The notes under the pieces are model-generated. The model saw nothing but the letters and a program-made list of their open reading frames with translations. It made no database searches and was not told the DNA's origin. From DASVDK01 sp036381125 [NCBI: Thermodesulfobacteriota bacterium] (GTDB lineage: Bacteria; DASVDK01): a stretch of 64,000 nucleotides of DNA. This document shows, in pieces, positions 1 through 10,575 of this stretch (positions are counted from its first letter, which is position 1; each line of letters opens with the position of its first letter). Location of the stretch: NCBI GenBank assembly GCA_036381125.1, contig DASVDK010000177.1, positions 1 to 64,000 of the forward strand, given 5' to 3'. A program made the position numbers and the translations under genes.

Positions 1-29
1 GGGGCCGGGCTCGGGGGCCACGCCGGTGC

Positions 30-58
30 TTGACAACCTGCGCCGATCTCCGTATAGC
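30..58 (+). promoter_or_regulatory. sigma70-type promoter of the sulfatase-like gene
   Basis: TTGACA (30-35), a 17-nt spacer and TATAGC (53-58) form a near-consensus promoter. Transcription would start near 65 and leave a leader of about 85 nt before the TTG start at 151. Seen directly; activity is inferred. Confidence 0.7.
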
Positions 59-150
59 GGCCCGCATCGAGCACCCGCACGCCCGGGCTCGCCGGGGCCG
101 ATCTCCGCGCCGGCTCGGGCCCTGGCTGCCGCACCTGGAGAGAGGACGGA

Positions 151-1863
151 TTGTCGCGACCCGATGCTGCGACGACCGCGAAGCCGCTGCTCGCGGCCCT
201 GAGCGTTGCCACGCTCCTGATCCTCTCCCCCGCGAACGTCGTCCTCGACCACAACATCCGGTTCCTGCAGTACGAGTGGCGGCTGCTCGTCTTCGCCTGG
301 GCCGCCTGGGGCCTCCTCGTCGTCGTCCTGCGACCGCTGTTCGCCTGGTCTCTCGGGGGACCGGAGGCGCGCGGGTGGCTCCTGCGGGCCGTCACGGCCC
401 TGGTGGTCGTGCTCGCCGTGATGCAGGCACGCTTCGACCTCGCGCCGCTCGTGCCGTCCGGGCCGGCGCTGGCCGTCCCGGGCGGTGTGGCCTGCCTGCT
501 CGTCGCCGTGGTGTGGCGCGTGCGGCGGTCGACGCTGGTCACGGCGCTCGTCGTCCTCGCCCCGCTCGTCCTCCTCGAGGCGTACACCTCGTATCGAGTC
601 CTGCGACAGATCCAGGGCCGTCCGGTGGCGAGCCCCGTGCTCGCCCGGGAGGGGGCGAAGGGGCCGAACGTGTTCCACCTCGTCTTCGACGAGTTCTCCC
701 TCCTGCCGATCCTCGACCCGGAGGGGCGGCTCGACGAACGCATCGTGCCGAACCTCGCGGCATTCGCTCGCGAGGCGACGTTCTTCCCCGAGGCGACCAG
801 CCACTACCCGGACACCGTCTACTCCCTGGCGAGCGTCTTCCGCTCGCAGCTGATCCGGCCCGACTGGTCCGGAGACAGCTACCTGGCCTTCGGCCATGCG
901 GTGCAGGGACGGAGCCTGTTCCGGTACCTGAAGGAGCGGGGGTATCGGGTCGAGGTGTTCGGGCAGCACATCCCCTACCGCAAGCTCCTGGGCGTCCTGG
1001 CGGACAGGACGAGCGGCCGCGAGAGCGACGTGCCCCTGGCCCACGCCAGCTACGCCTACCTGAGCCGTCTCTTCGGAGAGCCCTTGATCCGGGCCGTCTA
1101 TCGCGTCTCGGGCCTGGAGAACGCGACGGACGACGGGTTCGCCATCGGCGCCGCCGATCTCATGGCGCTCGCGACCCGGAGGGGGGCGATGCTGCCGGAC
1201 CGGGGGGTCTACTACTACGTCCACGTCCTCCTGCCGCACTTTCCGTTCGTCTACGCGGCCGACGGGAGGCGCGTCCAGCGCAAGGACCCGCGGCTCGCCG
1301 ACTACGTCGAGCAGATCCGGTATACGGACCGGCTCTTCGGGGCGTTCGTCTCCGCCCTCCGGGCCGGCGGCCGGTACGACGAGAGCCTGATCATCGTCCA
1401 CTCCGACCATGGCGTCCGGTACCCGTTTCCGGACCTCGGCATCGACCTCCCGGCCGGCGTCCCGCGGTCGACCACCGCGCTCATCTCGGCCGTGCCCGAG
1501 AGCCTCGACGTCCTGGCGCGGGTCCCGCTGCTCGTCAAGGCGCCGGGCCAGCGCACCGGCGCGGTCCGACGCGAACCGGTGACGCTCCTCGACGTCTACC
1601 CGACGGTGGCCGAGGTCGTCGGCGGCGTGCCGGAGGGGGTCAGGGGCGCGTCCCTCCTGTCGCCTGCCGACCCGCTGCCGCACCGGACGTGGCGTCCCTT
1701 CCTGACCGCGCCCGCCGATCGTCGGCCGGGCCGCGGGGAGCAGGCCTACCGCGTCCACGTGTCGGGCCGCACGGCAAGCGGGTGGGAGGAGATGACGGAG
1801 GCGGAGTTCGAGGAGACCTTTCGGCCCGTCGATCCCCGCATGGCCGAACCGTTGCTCCCGTGA
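151..1863 (+). CDS. membrane-anchored sulfatase / phosphoglycerol-transferase-like protein
   Basis: A 570-aa protein. The first ~150 residues hold four or five hydrophobic segments; the rest is an extracytoplasmic alkaline-phosphatase-superfamily domain. It opens with NVFHLVFDEFS, has HYPDTVYSLAS where LtaS/MdoB-type enzymes carry their catalytic Thr, and has the late metal-binding signature HSDHG. The family hydrolyses sulfate esters or transfers phosphoglycerol/phosphoethanolamine to envelope polymers; the substrate cannot be read from sequence. The TTG start is chosen because GGAG/AGAGG lies 4-14 nt upstream and a strong promoter precedes it. It converges on the D-aminoacylase gene with a 27-bp gap. 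Confidence 0.75.
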   Translation: MSRPDAATTAKPLLAALSVATLLILSPANVVLDHNIRFLQYEWRLLVFAWAAWGLLVVVLRPLFAWSLGGPEARGWLLRAVTALVVVLAVMQARFDLAPLVPSGPALAVPGGVACLLVAVVWRVRRSTLVTALVVLAPLVLLEAYTSYRVLRQIQGRPVASPVLAREGAKGPNVFHLVFDEFSLLPILDPEGRLDERIVPNLAAFAREATFFPEATSHYPDTVYSLASVFRSQLIRPDWSGDSYLAFGHAVQGRSLFRYLKERGYRVEVFGQHIPYRKLLGVLADRTSGRESDVPLAHASYAYLSRLFGEPLIRAVYRVSGLENATDDGFAIGAADLMALATRRGAMLPDRGVYYYVHVLLPHFPFVYAADGRRVQRKDPRLADYVEQIRYTDRLFGAFVSALRAGGRYDESLIIVHSDHGVRYPFPDLGIDLPAGVPRSTTALISAVPESLDVLARVPLLVKAPGQRTGAVRREPVTLLDVYPTVAEVVGGVPEGVRGASLLSPADPLPHRTWRPFLTAPADRRPGRGEQAYRVHVSGRTASGWEEMTEAEFEETFRPVDPRMAEPLLP

Positions 1864-1890
1864 GGCGCGGCCGATGCCGGGCCCCTCGTC

Positions 1891-3510
1891 CTACGCCCGC
1901 CTGACGATCCGCCCCGGGCGCGCGGCTCGCGCCGCGCCGTCGCGCACCACCTCGACGCCGTTCACGAACACGCGCGCGATCCCCTCGGGAGCGCCGTACG
2001 GGTCGGCCAGCGTGGCCCGATCGGCGATGCGGTCCGGATCGAAGACGACCACGTCGGCCGCGTAGCCGGGGGCCAGCCGACCGCGGCCGGAGAGGCGAAA
2101 GCGCTCTGCCGGATAGCCGGTGAGGCGCCGGATCGCCTCGGGGAGCGACATGACGCCCCGCTCGCGCACGTAGCGGGCGAGGAAGCGCGGGAAGGCGCCG
2201 TGGTTGCGGGGATGCAGCGCCATGGCCCGGTCGAGCCGGCCGTCTATGGCGTACGTGTCGGTCCCCATCATGGTGAGCGGATGGCGAAGGACGCGGTCCA
2301 CGTCCTCCTGCGCGATCACGCGGCTCACGATGATCGGGCCGCGGGCGGCGAGGACGAGGTCGATCGCGAGATCGAGCGGGTGGGCCCCCTTCGCGCCGGC
2401 CATCTCCGCGATGCTCGCGTGCTCGGGCAGGTCGAGGCCCGGCGCGTCGAGGACGTTGTAGTCCCAGTCGGCGCCCGGATACGTCAGCTCGAGGTGCGAG
2501 ACCCAGCCGTCGCGGAAGGCGGCGTGCATCCGCTCCCGGAACCCGGCCGCCCTCACGGCCCGTTGCATCCGATCGAACGGCAGCCCGCTCACCTCGGGCG
2601 GGAACAGCTCGTCGAGCCGGTGCGGGTGGTAGAAGGGGTGGAAGTGCAGGAAGTCGATCGCCACGTCGAGCCCCTCGTCGCGCGCGCGCTCGATGGCGGC
2701 GATGGTCGAGCGGAGCCGGCCGCGGTTGCGCCGGCCGACGACGTTGTGGTGGGAGAGCTGCACCGGCTGCCCGCTCCGCCGGCCGATCTCGATCAGCTCG
2801 TGGACGGCGGCCTCCACCTCGTCGCTCTCGTTGCGGACGTGCGACACGTAGAGCCCGCCGTAGTCGCCGAGCGTCCGGGCGAGGTCGATCACCTCGTCGG
2901 TGTCGGCGTAGCAACCGGGCCGGTACTCCCGGCCGGTGGAGAGCCCCACGGCGCCCGCCTCGAGCGCCTCCACGAGCAGCCGCCGCATGGCGGCGCGCTC
3001 GTCGGGCGCGGCCGGCCCCTGCCGCGACCCCATGACGCAGGCCCGCAGCGTCCCCTGGCCGACGAGGAACGCCTTGTTCGTGCCGGTCCCCCGGCGCTCG
3101 ATCGCCGCCATGAACTCGCCGAAGGTGCGGTAGTCCCAGTCGACCCGGTCGCCGCTGCCGAGGCCGAGACAGCGGTCGAGGAAGCGGTCGAACAGGGCGG
3201 CTCGCGCCGGCGCCGAGAAGGGGGCGAGCGAGTAGCCGCAGTTGCCGACCACCTCGGTCGTGATGCCCTGCAGGAGGCTGCTCGTGCCCTGGGGGTTCAG
3301 CAGGCAGGACACGTCGGAGTGCGAGTGGGCGTCGACGAAGCCGGGCGCCACGACGAGCCCGGCGGCGGGGAGCGTCTCCCGGCGCGGGGCGCCCGCGAGG
3401 TCGCCCAGGGCGGCCACCATGTCGCCCGCGAGGCCCACGTCGGCCCGGCGGGCGGGGGCGCCCGTGCCGTCGACGACCGTCCCCCCCTCGATGACGAGGT
3501 CGAACGTCAC
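1891..3510 (-). CDS. N-acyl-D-amino-acid deacylase (D-aminoacylase family amidohydrolase)
   Basis: A 539-aa amidohydrolase, the usual length for D-aminoacylases. Visible are the N-terminal beta-sandwich start (LVIEGGTVVDGTG), the metal motif DAHSHSD at about 60-66, and VGNCG at 89-92, where Cys91 corresponds to the extra zinc-binding Cys of D-aminoacylases. The enzyme removes the acyl group from N-acyl-D-amino acids in the cytoplasm. The GTG start overlaps the TGA of the upstream binding-protein gene by 4 bp (GTGA), so it is translationally coupled. It is the last gene of a ten-gene transport/hydrolysis operon. A related dihydropyrimidinase/hydantoinase-like role is possible, but the Cys supports D-aminoacylase. 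Confidence 0.85.
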   Translation of the reverse strand: MTFDLVIEGGTVVDGTGAPARRADVGLAGDMVAALGDLAGAPRRETLPAAGLVVAPGFVDAHSHSDVSCLLNPQGTSSLLQGITTEVVGNCGYSLAPFSAPARAALFDRFLDRCLGLGSGDRVDWDYRTFGEFMAAIERRGTGTNKAFLVGQGTLRACVMGSRQGPAAPDERAAMRRLLVEALEAGAVGLSTGREYRPGCYADTDEVIDLARTLGDYGGLYVSHVRNESDEVEAAVHELIEIGRRSGQPVQLSHHNVVGRRNRGRLRSTIAAIERARDEGLDVAIDFLHFHPFYHPHRLDELFPPEVSGLPFDRMQRAVRAAGFRERMHAAFRDGWVSHLELTYPGADWDYNVLDAPGLDLPEHASIAEMAGAKGAHPLDLAIDLVLAARGPIIVSRVIAQEDVDRVLRHPLTMMGTDTYAIDGRLDRAMALHPRNHGAFPRFLARYVRERGVMSLPEAIRRLTGYPAERFRLSGRGRLAPGYAADVVVFDPDRIADRATLADPYGAPEGIARVFVNGVEVVRDGAARAARPGRIVRRA

Positions 3511-5126
3511 GGCTGGAACCGGACGCGCCGCAGCGACTGCAGGACGCCCGCCGACACGCCGAGGTGCTCGAACCCCTTGTAGCGCCGATCGAACGCGTAC
3601 CAGCGCTGTTGATGGTACAGCACGTGGATCGGCTTCTCCTCGTCGAGGATCTCGACGAACTCGGCGTAGAGCGCCTTGCGCTCGGTCTGCGTCCGTGCCG
3701 ATCGGGCCCTGTCGAGCAGCTCGTCGACCCTGGGGTTGCTGTAGCCGTTGGTGTTGCGCGGCTGCCCGGTGCGGAAGAGGCTGTAGCTGATCGGGTCGGG
3801 GTCCACGGAGCCGGCCGAGGCGAGGAGGAGGAGGTCGTACGCGCCCTTCATGAAGCGGTCGGACCACGCGCCGAACTCGAGCGGCTCGACGGAGACCTCC
3901 ACCCCGACCGTCTTGAGCTGCTGCTGGATGGCGGCCGCCACGTCCACGAGGTTCTCGTAGACCTCGACGACGAGGCCGAGCGAGAGCCGCCGGCCGTCCT
4001 TCACGAGCACGCCGTCCCGGCCGGCGGAGTAGCCGGCCTCGGCGAGCAGCCGCCGCGCCCGCTCGGGGTCGTACGGCGTCGGCTTGACCTTCGTGGTGTA
4101 GGCCCAGCTACTGGGCGGGATGGGGCCGTTCGCCTCGGTCATGTAGCCGCGGCCGAGCGTCTGCCGGATGGTCTTCGTGTCGATGGCGAAGGCGATCGCC
4201 TGGCGCACCCGCCTGTCCGCGAGCGCCGGGTGCTCGAGCTGGAAGACGATGCCCCGGAAGTTCACGTCCTCGCCGAAGAGGGTCGTGAGCCTCGGGTTCC
4301 TGCGGATCGCCGGGATGGCGTCGGGCGCCGGCGACCGGAGGAACTGGATGCCGCCCGACTCGAGCTGGGCGAGTCGGACTGTCATCTCGGGGATGATCTG
4401 CATGATGACCCGGTCGAGCGCGGGCCGGCCGCGGTGATAGTCCGGGTTGGCCTCGAGGACCAGGCGCTCGCCGCGCCGCCACTCGACGAGGCGGAATGGG
4501 CCGGTGCCGATCGGCTTGCGGTTGAACTCGGCGGTGTTGAGGCTCTGCCCCTCGAGGAGGTGCCTGGGCAGGATGGCGCCCTGGGGGCTCACGAGCACCG
4601 TCAGCAGGGGCGCGTACGGATAGCGCAGGTTCAGGCGAACCGTGTGGCGGTCCAGGACCTCGACCGGCTTCCTGGGCAGCGACTCGTACGGGACCGGGTT
4701 CTCCTTCGCCGTCAGCTCGGGAAAGCCGACGAAGGCGTGGAAGTTGCTCCGCCACGACGAGGCGTTCGCCGGGTTGAGGTGCTCGCGGATCGTGAAGGCG
4801 ACGTCCTCGGCCGTGAACGGCTTGCCGTCGTGCCAGGTGACGCCGGACTTGAGCCGGATCGTGTACGTCAGGCCGTCGCGCGAGACCTGCACCGACTCGG
4901 CGAGGACCGGTCGCGGCACGAGGTCGTGCCCCAGCTCGAAGAGGCTGTCGTAGATCTGCCAGAGGAGGTCGAACTCCGTGCCGCCCCGGAAGAGGACGGG
5001 GTTCAGCGAGCGGGGATCGGTCTCGATCCCCATGACGATCTGCCGGGGCGCCTCTGCGGCGCAGGGAGCCGGGAAGCCGAGCGCCGGGAGCGCGAGGGCC
5101 AGGACGACGCCGACGAGTCGTGTCAT
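3507..5126 (-). CDS. peptide ABC transporter substrate-binding protein (SBP family 5, DppA/OppA-like)
   Basis: A 539-aa protein with a Sec signal peptide (hydrophobic run, then PAPCAAEAPR) and the family-5 signatures LKSGVTWHDGKPFTAEDV and the RIRQAIAFAID-type segment (RVRQAIAFAID). It captures peptides or similar solutes in the periplasm and delivers them to the DppBC-like permease encoded just upstream. No ATPase of the Dpp type (DppD/F) lies in the operon, so the permease must use ATPases encoded elsewhere. It starts 12 bp after dppC and overlaps the D-aminoacylase start, suggesting that N-acyl-D-amino acids or D-containing peptides are the cargo (inference). Confidence 0.9.
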   Translation of the reverse strand: MTRLVGVVLALALPALGFPAPCAAEAPRQIVMGIETDPRSLNPVLFRGGTEFDLLWQIYDSLFELGHDLVPRPVLAESVQVSRDGLTYTIRLKSGVTWHDGKPFTAEDVAFTIREHLNPANASSWRSNFHAFVGFPELTAKENPVPYESLPRKPVEVLDRHTVRLNLRYPYAPLLTVLVSPQGAILPRHLLEGQSLNTAEFNRKPIGTGPFRLVEWRRGERLVLEANPDYHRGRPALDRVIMQIIPEMTVRLAQLESGGIQFLRSPAPDAIPAIRRNPRLTTLFGEDVNFRGIVFQLEHPALADRRVRQAIAFAIDTKTIRQTLGRGYMTEANGPIPPSSWAYTTKVKPTPYDPERARRLLAEAGYSAGRDGVLVKDGRRLSLGLVVEVYENLVDVAAAIQQQLKTVGVEVSVEPLEFGAWSDRFMKGAYDLLLLASAGSVDPDPISYSLFRTGQPRNTNGYSNPRVDELLDRARSARTQTERKALYAEFVEILDEEKPIHVLYHQQRWYAFDRRYKGFEHLGVSAGVLQSLRRVRFQP

Positions 5127-5138
5127 GACCAGTCCTCC

Positions 5139-5990
5139 CTACGCCGCGACGCCGCGACGCCGTCGCGGGGCGGCGAGCCTCGGGTCGAGGGCCTCGCGGA
5201 GGCCGTCGCCGAGGAGGTTGAAGCCGAGGACCACCAGGAAGATGGCGAGCCCCGGGAACGTGGCGATCCACCAGCCCTGGAGCAGGAACCGTCGCCCGTC
5301 GGCGAGCATCGCGCCCCACGAGGGGAGCGGCGGCGGCACGCCGAGGCCGAGGAACGAGAGGGCCGACTCGATCAGGACCGCGTTGGCGACGAAGAGGCTC
5401 GCCTGCGTGAGCACGAGCGGCATGGCGTTGCGGAGCACGTGGCCCCCGAGGATGTGCAGGTCGGCCGCGCCGAGCGCCCGGGCCGCCTCGACGAAGGGCT
5501 GCCCTCGGAGGGCCAGCACCTCGCCCCGCACGAAGCGGGCCGTGGGCGGCCAGTAGGCCAGCCCGATCACGAGGACGGTGTTCCGCACGCTCGCGCCGAA
5601 GACCGCCACCACGATGAGGACGAGGAACAGCGCCGGGATGCACATGAAGACGTCGGTTGCCCGCATGAGCATCCGGTCGGCGCGCCCCCGGAAGTACCCC
5701 GCGACCGCGCCGGCGCCGATCCCGACCGCCACGGCAAGTGCCGTCGCGCCGACCCCGATGGCCAGCGAGAGCCGCGCGCCCCAGAGCAAACGCGACAGGA
5801 TATCGCGTCCGAGGCCGTCCGTCCCGAGCCAGTGCGCCGCCGACGGGGGCTCGAGCCGCCGCGTGAGGTCCTGCTCCGCGTAGTCCTGCGGCGCCAGTGC
5901 CGGTCCGGCGGCGGCCGCCAGCACGAGCAGCCCCACGAGCAGGGCCCCGCTCCATCCCCTGGCGCCCATCACGGCCAGGCCGACCCTCAT
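5139..5990 (-). CDS. peptide ABC transporter permease (DppC-like)
   Basis: 283 aa. It has an N-terminal hydrophobic segment, then HWLGTDGLGRDILSRLLWGAR, the hallmark of DppC/OppC permeases, and a C-terminal membrane domain with the EAA-type loop EAARALGAADLHILGGHVL that docks the ATPase. The ATG start at 5990 overlaps the TGA of the DppB-like gene (ATGA), and the usual DppC N-terminus begins here. It forms the inner-membrane channel with the DppB partner. Confidence 0.9.
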   Translation of the reverse strand: MRVGLAVMGARGWSGALLVGLLVLAAAAGPALAPQDYAEQDLTRRLEPPSAAHWLGTDGLGRDILSRLLWGARLSLAIGVGATALAVAVGIGAGAVAGYFRGRADRMLMRATDVFMCIPALFLVLIVVAVFGASVRNTVLVIGLAYWPPTARFVRGEVLALRGQPFVEAARALGAADLHILGGHVLRNAMPLVLTQASLFVANAVLIESALSFLGLGVPPPLPSWGAMLADGRRFLLQGWWIATFPGLAIFLVVLGFNLLGDGLREALDPRLAAPRRRRGVAA

Positions 5991-7012
5991 TCCAGGGTAA
6001 TCCTCGGATCGACGAGCGTGTAGACGACGTCGGTGAGGAAGTTGGCGAGGACGACGGCCGCGGCGACGATCAGCTCGATCGCCATGATGACCGGGTAGTC
6101 GCGTTCCAGGATCGCGTCGACGGCGAGGCGACCGAGACCGGGCCAGGAGAAGACCGTCTCCGTGAGGACGGCGCCGCCGAGCAGGGCCGGCAGCGAGAGG
6201 CCGACGGCGGTGACGACCGGGATGAGGCCGTTGCGCAGGGCGTGCCGGTAGAGGACAGCGCCGCGACCGGCTCCCTTGGCCTCCGCCGTGCGGACGTAGT
6301 CGCGCCCGAGGGCGTCGAGCATGGAGGAGCGGGTGAAGCGGGCGAGCGCCGCGAACTGCGTGACGGCCAGCGTGACGGTCGGCAGGACGGCGTACCGGAC
6401 CCGCTCCAGGAGATCGCCCTCGAGCCCGTACGGCGCAATCCCGGCGGCCGGCAGCCACCCGAGAAGGCTCGAGAAGCCGAGGATGAGGAGGATCCCGAGC
6501 CAGAAGCTCGGGAAGGAGACCCCGATGATCATCGCCGCCGACGCGAGGTGGTCGGTCGCGCGCCCCCGCCGCGCGGCCGCCGCCACGCCGAGCGGCACCG
6601 CCGCGAGCACCGCGAGGAGAAGCCCCCCGGCCGTGAGCTGCAGCGTGGGGCCGAGGCGCTCGCGGATGTGGAGCATGACCGGTTGGCCGTCGCGGAACGA
6701 GCGCCCGAAGTCCCCCCTCAGCGCCCCGGCCGCCCATCGGACGTACTGCACCGGAACCGGGTCGTCGAGACCGTACTGCCTCCGAAGGCTCTCCGCGACG
6801 GCCGGATCGAACGTCTCGCCGACGAGCATGGCCTCGGGCCCGCCCGGCGCCGCGTGCATGATCGCGAAGAGGAGCACCGACACGCCGACGAGCAACACGG
6901 CCATGCCGGCCGCCCGGGCGGCGAGATACCGGATGCGGAGGAGCGCTCGGGTCTGCACGCCGTCCCTTGCGGCCGCCTCGCGCCCCGCCGGCGCCCGGGA
7001 GGCTCGCGTCAC
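5987..7012 (-). CDS. peptide ABC transporter permease (DppB-like)
   Basis: A 341-aa six-helix permease. The RIRYLAARAAGMAVLLVGVSVLLFAIMH start, QYGLDDPVPVQYVRW and the cytoplasmic loop DYVRTAEAKGAGRGAVLYRHALRNGLIP identify DppB/OppB. The GTG start overlaps the M24 gene stop by 4 bp (GTGA). The first ~20 residues (to DGVQTR) are longer than typical, so a start slightly downstream is possible. Partner of the DppC-like protein. Confidence 0.88.
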   Translation of the reverse strand: MTRASRAPAGREAAARDGVQTRALLRIRYLAARAAGMAVLLVGVSVLLFAIMHAAPGGPEAMLVGETFDPAVAESLRRQYGLDDPVPVQYVRWAAGALRGDFGRSFRDGQPVMLHIRERLGPTLQLTAGGLLLAVLAAVPLGVAAAARRGRATDHLASAAMIIGVSFPSFWLGILLILGFSSLLGWLPAAGIAPYGLEGDLLERVRYAVLPTVTLAVTQFAALARFTRSSMLDALGRDYVRTAEAKGAGRGAVLYRHALRNGLIPVVTAVGLSLPALLGGAVLTETVFSWPGLGRLAVDAILERDYPVIMAIELIVAAAVVLANFLTDVVYTLVDPRITLE

Positions 7013-8165
7013 ACCCGGACGTCTCGTGGGAAGGGCGTCCAGAGTTCGGTGCCGGTGTCGGTGACGACCACGACGTCGGAGTGACGGAAGCCGCCGAGGC
7101 CCGGCACGTAGATGCCCGGCTCGACCGAGTTGACCATGCCGGGCGCGAACCGTCCACCATTGTAGACGCGGATCTCTCCCAGCTCCTCCCGGCTCGCGGC
7201 GCCGATCATGATGCCGTGCGCGTGCCCGGTCCCGTGACGGATGTAGTCGAAGTAGCCCTGCTCGCGCAGGTAGTCCCGCGTCAGCCGGTCCACGTCGGCG
7301 AAGCGCACGCCCGGTTTCACCGCGGCCTTGCCCATGTCGAAGGCGGCGTTCACGGCGTCGAGCGCGCGCTGCTGCTCGCGGGTCGGGTCGCCGAAGACGA
7401 AGGTCCGTTCGAGCTCCATGCAGTAGCCCCAGATGACCGGGAACACGTTGAGGGCGATCAGCTCCCCTTTGCGGATCCGCTTGCCGGTCGGGTGGAGGTG
7501 GGGCGTGAGCGTGTTGAGACCGGTCTGGCAGTAGGCGTACGTGCTCGACCCGCCCTCCGGGTAGCGCTTCGCCAGCTCGACGTTCATGGCGTGCACGGCG
7601 TGCGAGGCGACCTCGAGCTCCGTCGTCCCGTCCCGCAGCGCCTCGAGGAACGCCTTCGCCCCCACCTGGGCGATCTCGCCCCCGAGCTTGAGGAGCCGCT
7701 GCTCCTCGGCCGACTTGATGATCCGCAGCCCCATGATCGCGGGCGTGACGTCGACCAGCTCGGCGTCGGGGAGCGCCTCGCGCAGGAGCCGCTCGGTGCC
7801 CCGGGAGAGGTAGTCCATCTCGACGCCGACGCGACCCCGGCCGTGCCCCTTCCGCTTCACGAAGTCCGCGATCAGGCGGATGGCGGCGACCCAGACGTTC
7901 TCCTCGTCGGCGTACGCGCGGACGTCGCCGAGCCAGGTGTCGCGCTCGGCGTTCTCCTTCTCGATCATCGCGCAGGCGATGGTCCCCTCGCCGTCGGACG
8001 CGACGGCGACGACGGCCGGCCGCCCCCAGGCCGAGAGGAGCGGCAGGCCGCTCAGGTAGAAGGCGTTGTCGGCCGTGTGGCAGACGACCGCGTCCACGCG
8101 CGCGGCCCCCATCGCCTCCCGGAGGCGCGCCACGCGGCCCTTCATCTCCGCCGTGCTGAAGATGC

Positions 8166-8169
<4 letters not shown>
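7009..8169 (-). CDS. M24-family enzyme of the creatinase / ectoine-hydrolase-like subgroup
   Basis: 386 aa with a creatinase-type N-terminal domain and a pita-bread C-terminal domain. Catalytic-region motifs seen: CQTGLNTLTPHLHP, GTGHAHGIM and NSVEPGIYVPG. Where true metallo-aminopeptidase P proteins have the metal ligands DxG...D, this protein reads LNVFPVIWGYCMELERT, so both Asp positions are changed (Asn and Glu). That pattern resembles creatinase and DoeA-type hydrolases, which cleave C-N bonds of small guanidino or cyclic amidine compounds rather than X-Pro peptides. The ATG overlaps the livF stop (ATGA). Called Xaa-Pro peptidase by default annotation; substrate unknown. Confidence 0.8.
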
Positions 8170-8920
<751 letters not shown>

Positions 8921-8924
<4 letters not shown>

Positions 8925-9691
8925 GCCGGGCCCCCGAGGTAGGCGTCGAGCACGAGCGGGTCGCGCTGGACCTCGTCGGGGGTGCCGGCGGCGATGACGC
9001 GCCCCTCGGCCATCACGATCACCCGGTGGCAGAGCGACATGACGAGGTCCATGTCGTGCTCGATGACGAGGAAGGTCGTCCCCTCCTGGTTGCGCGCGCG
9101 GATCGTCTCGACGATGCGGGCCATGAGGGCCGGGTTCACGCCGGCGCCCGGCTCGTCGAGCAGGGCCAGCCTGGGCCCCGCCATCAGCGTGCGGGCCAGC
9201 TCGAGGAGCTTCTTCTGGCCCCCCGAGAGGCGGCCCGCCGGGGCGTCGGCGTGGGAGGCGAGGCCCGTCAGCTCGAGGATCGCTTCGGCGCGCCGCCGGT
9301 GCGGCGCCTCCTCCGCGAGGACCCGGCCGAGCGAGACGATCGCCGGGAGGAGCCGCTCGCCCCGGCGGGCGGGGGCGGCCACGAGGAGGTTGTCGAGGAC
9401 CGAGAGCGCGGCCAGCTCCCGCGGGACCTGGAAGCTGCGCACGAGCCCCCGGCGGGCCCGTTCGTGCGCGGGGAGGCCGTCGATCCGCCGGCCGTCGAAC
9501 CAGATCTCGCCCGCGTCGGGCCGCAAGAGCCCCGCGACGAGGTGGAAGGCGGTGCTCTTGCCCGCGCCGTTGGGTCCGATGAGACCGGTGATGCTGCCGG
9601 CCTCGACGTCGAGGTCGAGACCGTCCACAGCCCTGATGCCGCCGAAGCGCCGCGTGAGCCCGCGAGTCGAGAGGAGGCCGGACGGGCTCAC
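8921..9691 (-). CDS. livG: branched-chain amino acid-type ABC transporter ATP-binding protein LivG
   Basis: 256 aa. Starts LLSTRGLTRRFGGIRAVDG; Walker A GPNGAGKST, signature LSGGQKKLLELARTL and Walker B LALLDEPGAGVNP are present, with the C-terminal IAAGTPDEVQRDPLVLDAYLGG typical of LivG. The GTG start overlaps the livM stop (GTGA). Second ATPase of the Liv complex. Confidence 0.92.
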
Positions 9692-10572
9692 GGCGCCTCC
9701 CGGCGCGCCATCGCCTCGGGGCGCCAGAGGCAGAGCGCCACGAGCGCGGCGCCGATGACCATCAGCCGGAGCGCGGCGAGCTGGACCCCGTCGATCCCCG
9801 GCAGGTAGTCCTTGAGGAAGCGGGTGCCCTCGAGGATGACCGCCACGACGACGGCGCCGAGGACGGTGCGGGCGTGGCTGCCGCCGCCGGCCGCCAGGAC
9901 GGCCACGAGGACGAAGACGCTCACCTGCGCGGTGAACATCTCGGGCGCGATGTAGCGCAGGTAGTGGACGTAGAGGCTCCCCCCGAGGCCCGCGGCCGCG
10001 GCGCCGAGCACGAACGCCTGGGCCTTCAGGCGAAGCACCGACTTGCCGACCGCCTGCGGAACGACCTCGTCCTCCCGGACGGCTCGTAGCAGCCGGCCGA
10101 TCGGCGCGCGGGTGATCCGGCTGAAGACCCAGCCGGTGACGGCGAGGGCGGCGACGGTGAGCGCGGCGTACGCGGCGGTGTACGCGCCGTCGGGCACGAC
10201 CCCCCGCAAGGGCTGGGGGAGGTCCACGAGGCCGCGGGCGCCGCCCCCGATCCAGGCCTCGTTGAGCAGGACCAGGCGGATCGCCTCGCTGAAGCCGAGC
10301 GTGACGATGGCCAGGTAGTCCTCGCGAAGCCTGGGGGTCACGGCGACCAGGAGGACGCTCGATGCCCCGGCGGCGGCCGCCGCCGCGGGGATCGCGAACC
10401 AGAACGGCCACCCGGCCAGCGCGAGAAGCGCCGAGGTGTAGGCGCCGATCGCCATGAAGCCGACCTGACCCAGGTTGACGAGCCCGGTCTCGCCCCACTG
10501 GAGGTTGAGGCCGAGGGCGACGACGGCGTAGATGGCGGTGAAGGTGACGATGGCGATGGCGTACTCGAGCAT
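9688..10572 (-). CDS. livM: branched-chain amino acid-type ABC transporter permease LivM
   Basis: 294 aa, multiple membrane helices, with the Liv permease signatures NLQWGETGLVNLGQVGFMAIGAY and VREDEVVPQAVGKSVLRLK. It begins 3 bp after the livH stop. Forms the channel with LivH; the family carries branched-chain amino acids, amides, urea and other polar solutes. Confidence 0.92.
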   Translation of the reverse strand: MLEYAIAIVTFTAIYAVVALGLNLQWGETGLVNLGQVGFMAIGAYTSALLALAGWPFWFAIPAAAAAAGASSVLLVAVTPRLREDYLAIVTLGFSEAIRLVLLNEAWIGGGARGLVDLPQPLRGVVPDGAYTAAYAALTVAALAVTGWVFSRITRAPIGRLLRAVREDEVVPQAVGKSVLRLKAQAFVLGAAAAGLGGSLYVHYLRYIAPEMFTAQVSVFVLVAVLAAGGGSHARTVLGAVVVAVILEGTRFLKDYLPGIDGVQLAALRLMVIGAALVALCLWRPEAMARREAP

Positions 10573-10575
10573 CGC

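Noticed and set aside
2200-6023. Very long open frames on the plus strand opposite D-aminoacylase and the Dpp genes
   Set aside because: They are antisense shadows produced by high GC; composition is Arg/Gly/Pro/His-rich with no domains, while the minus strand has clear conserved motifs.
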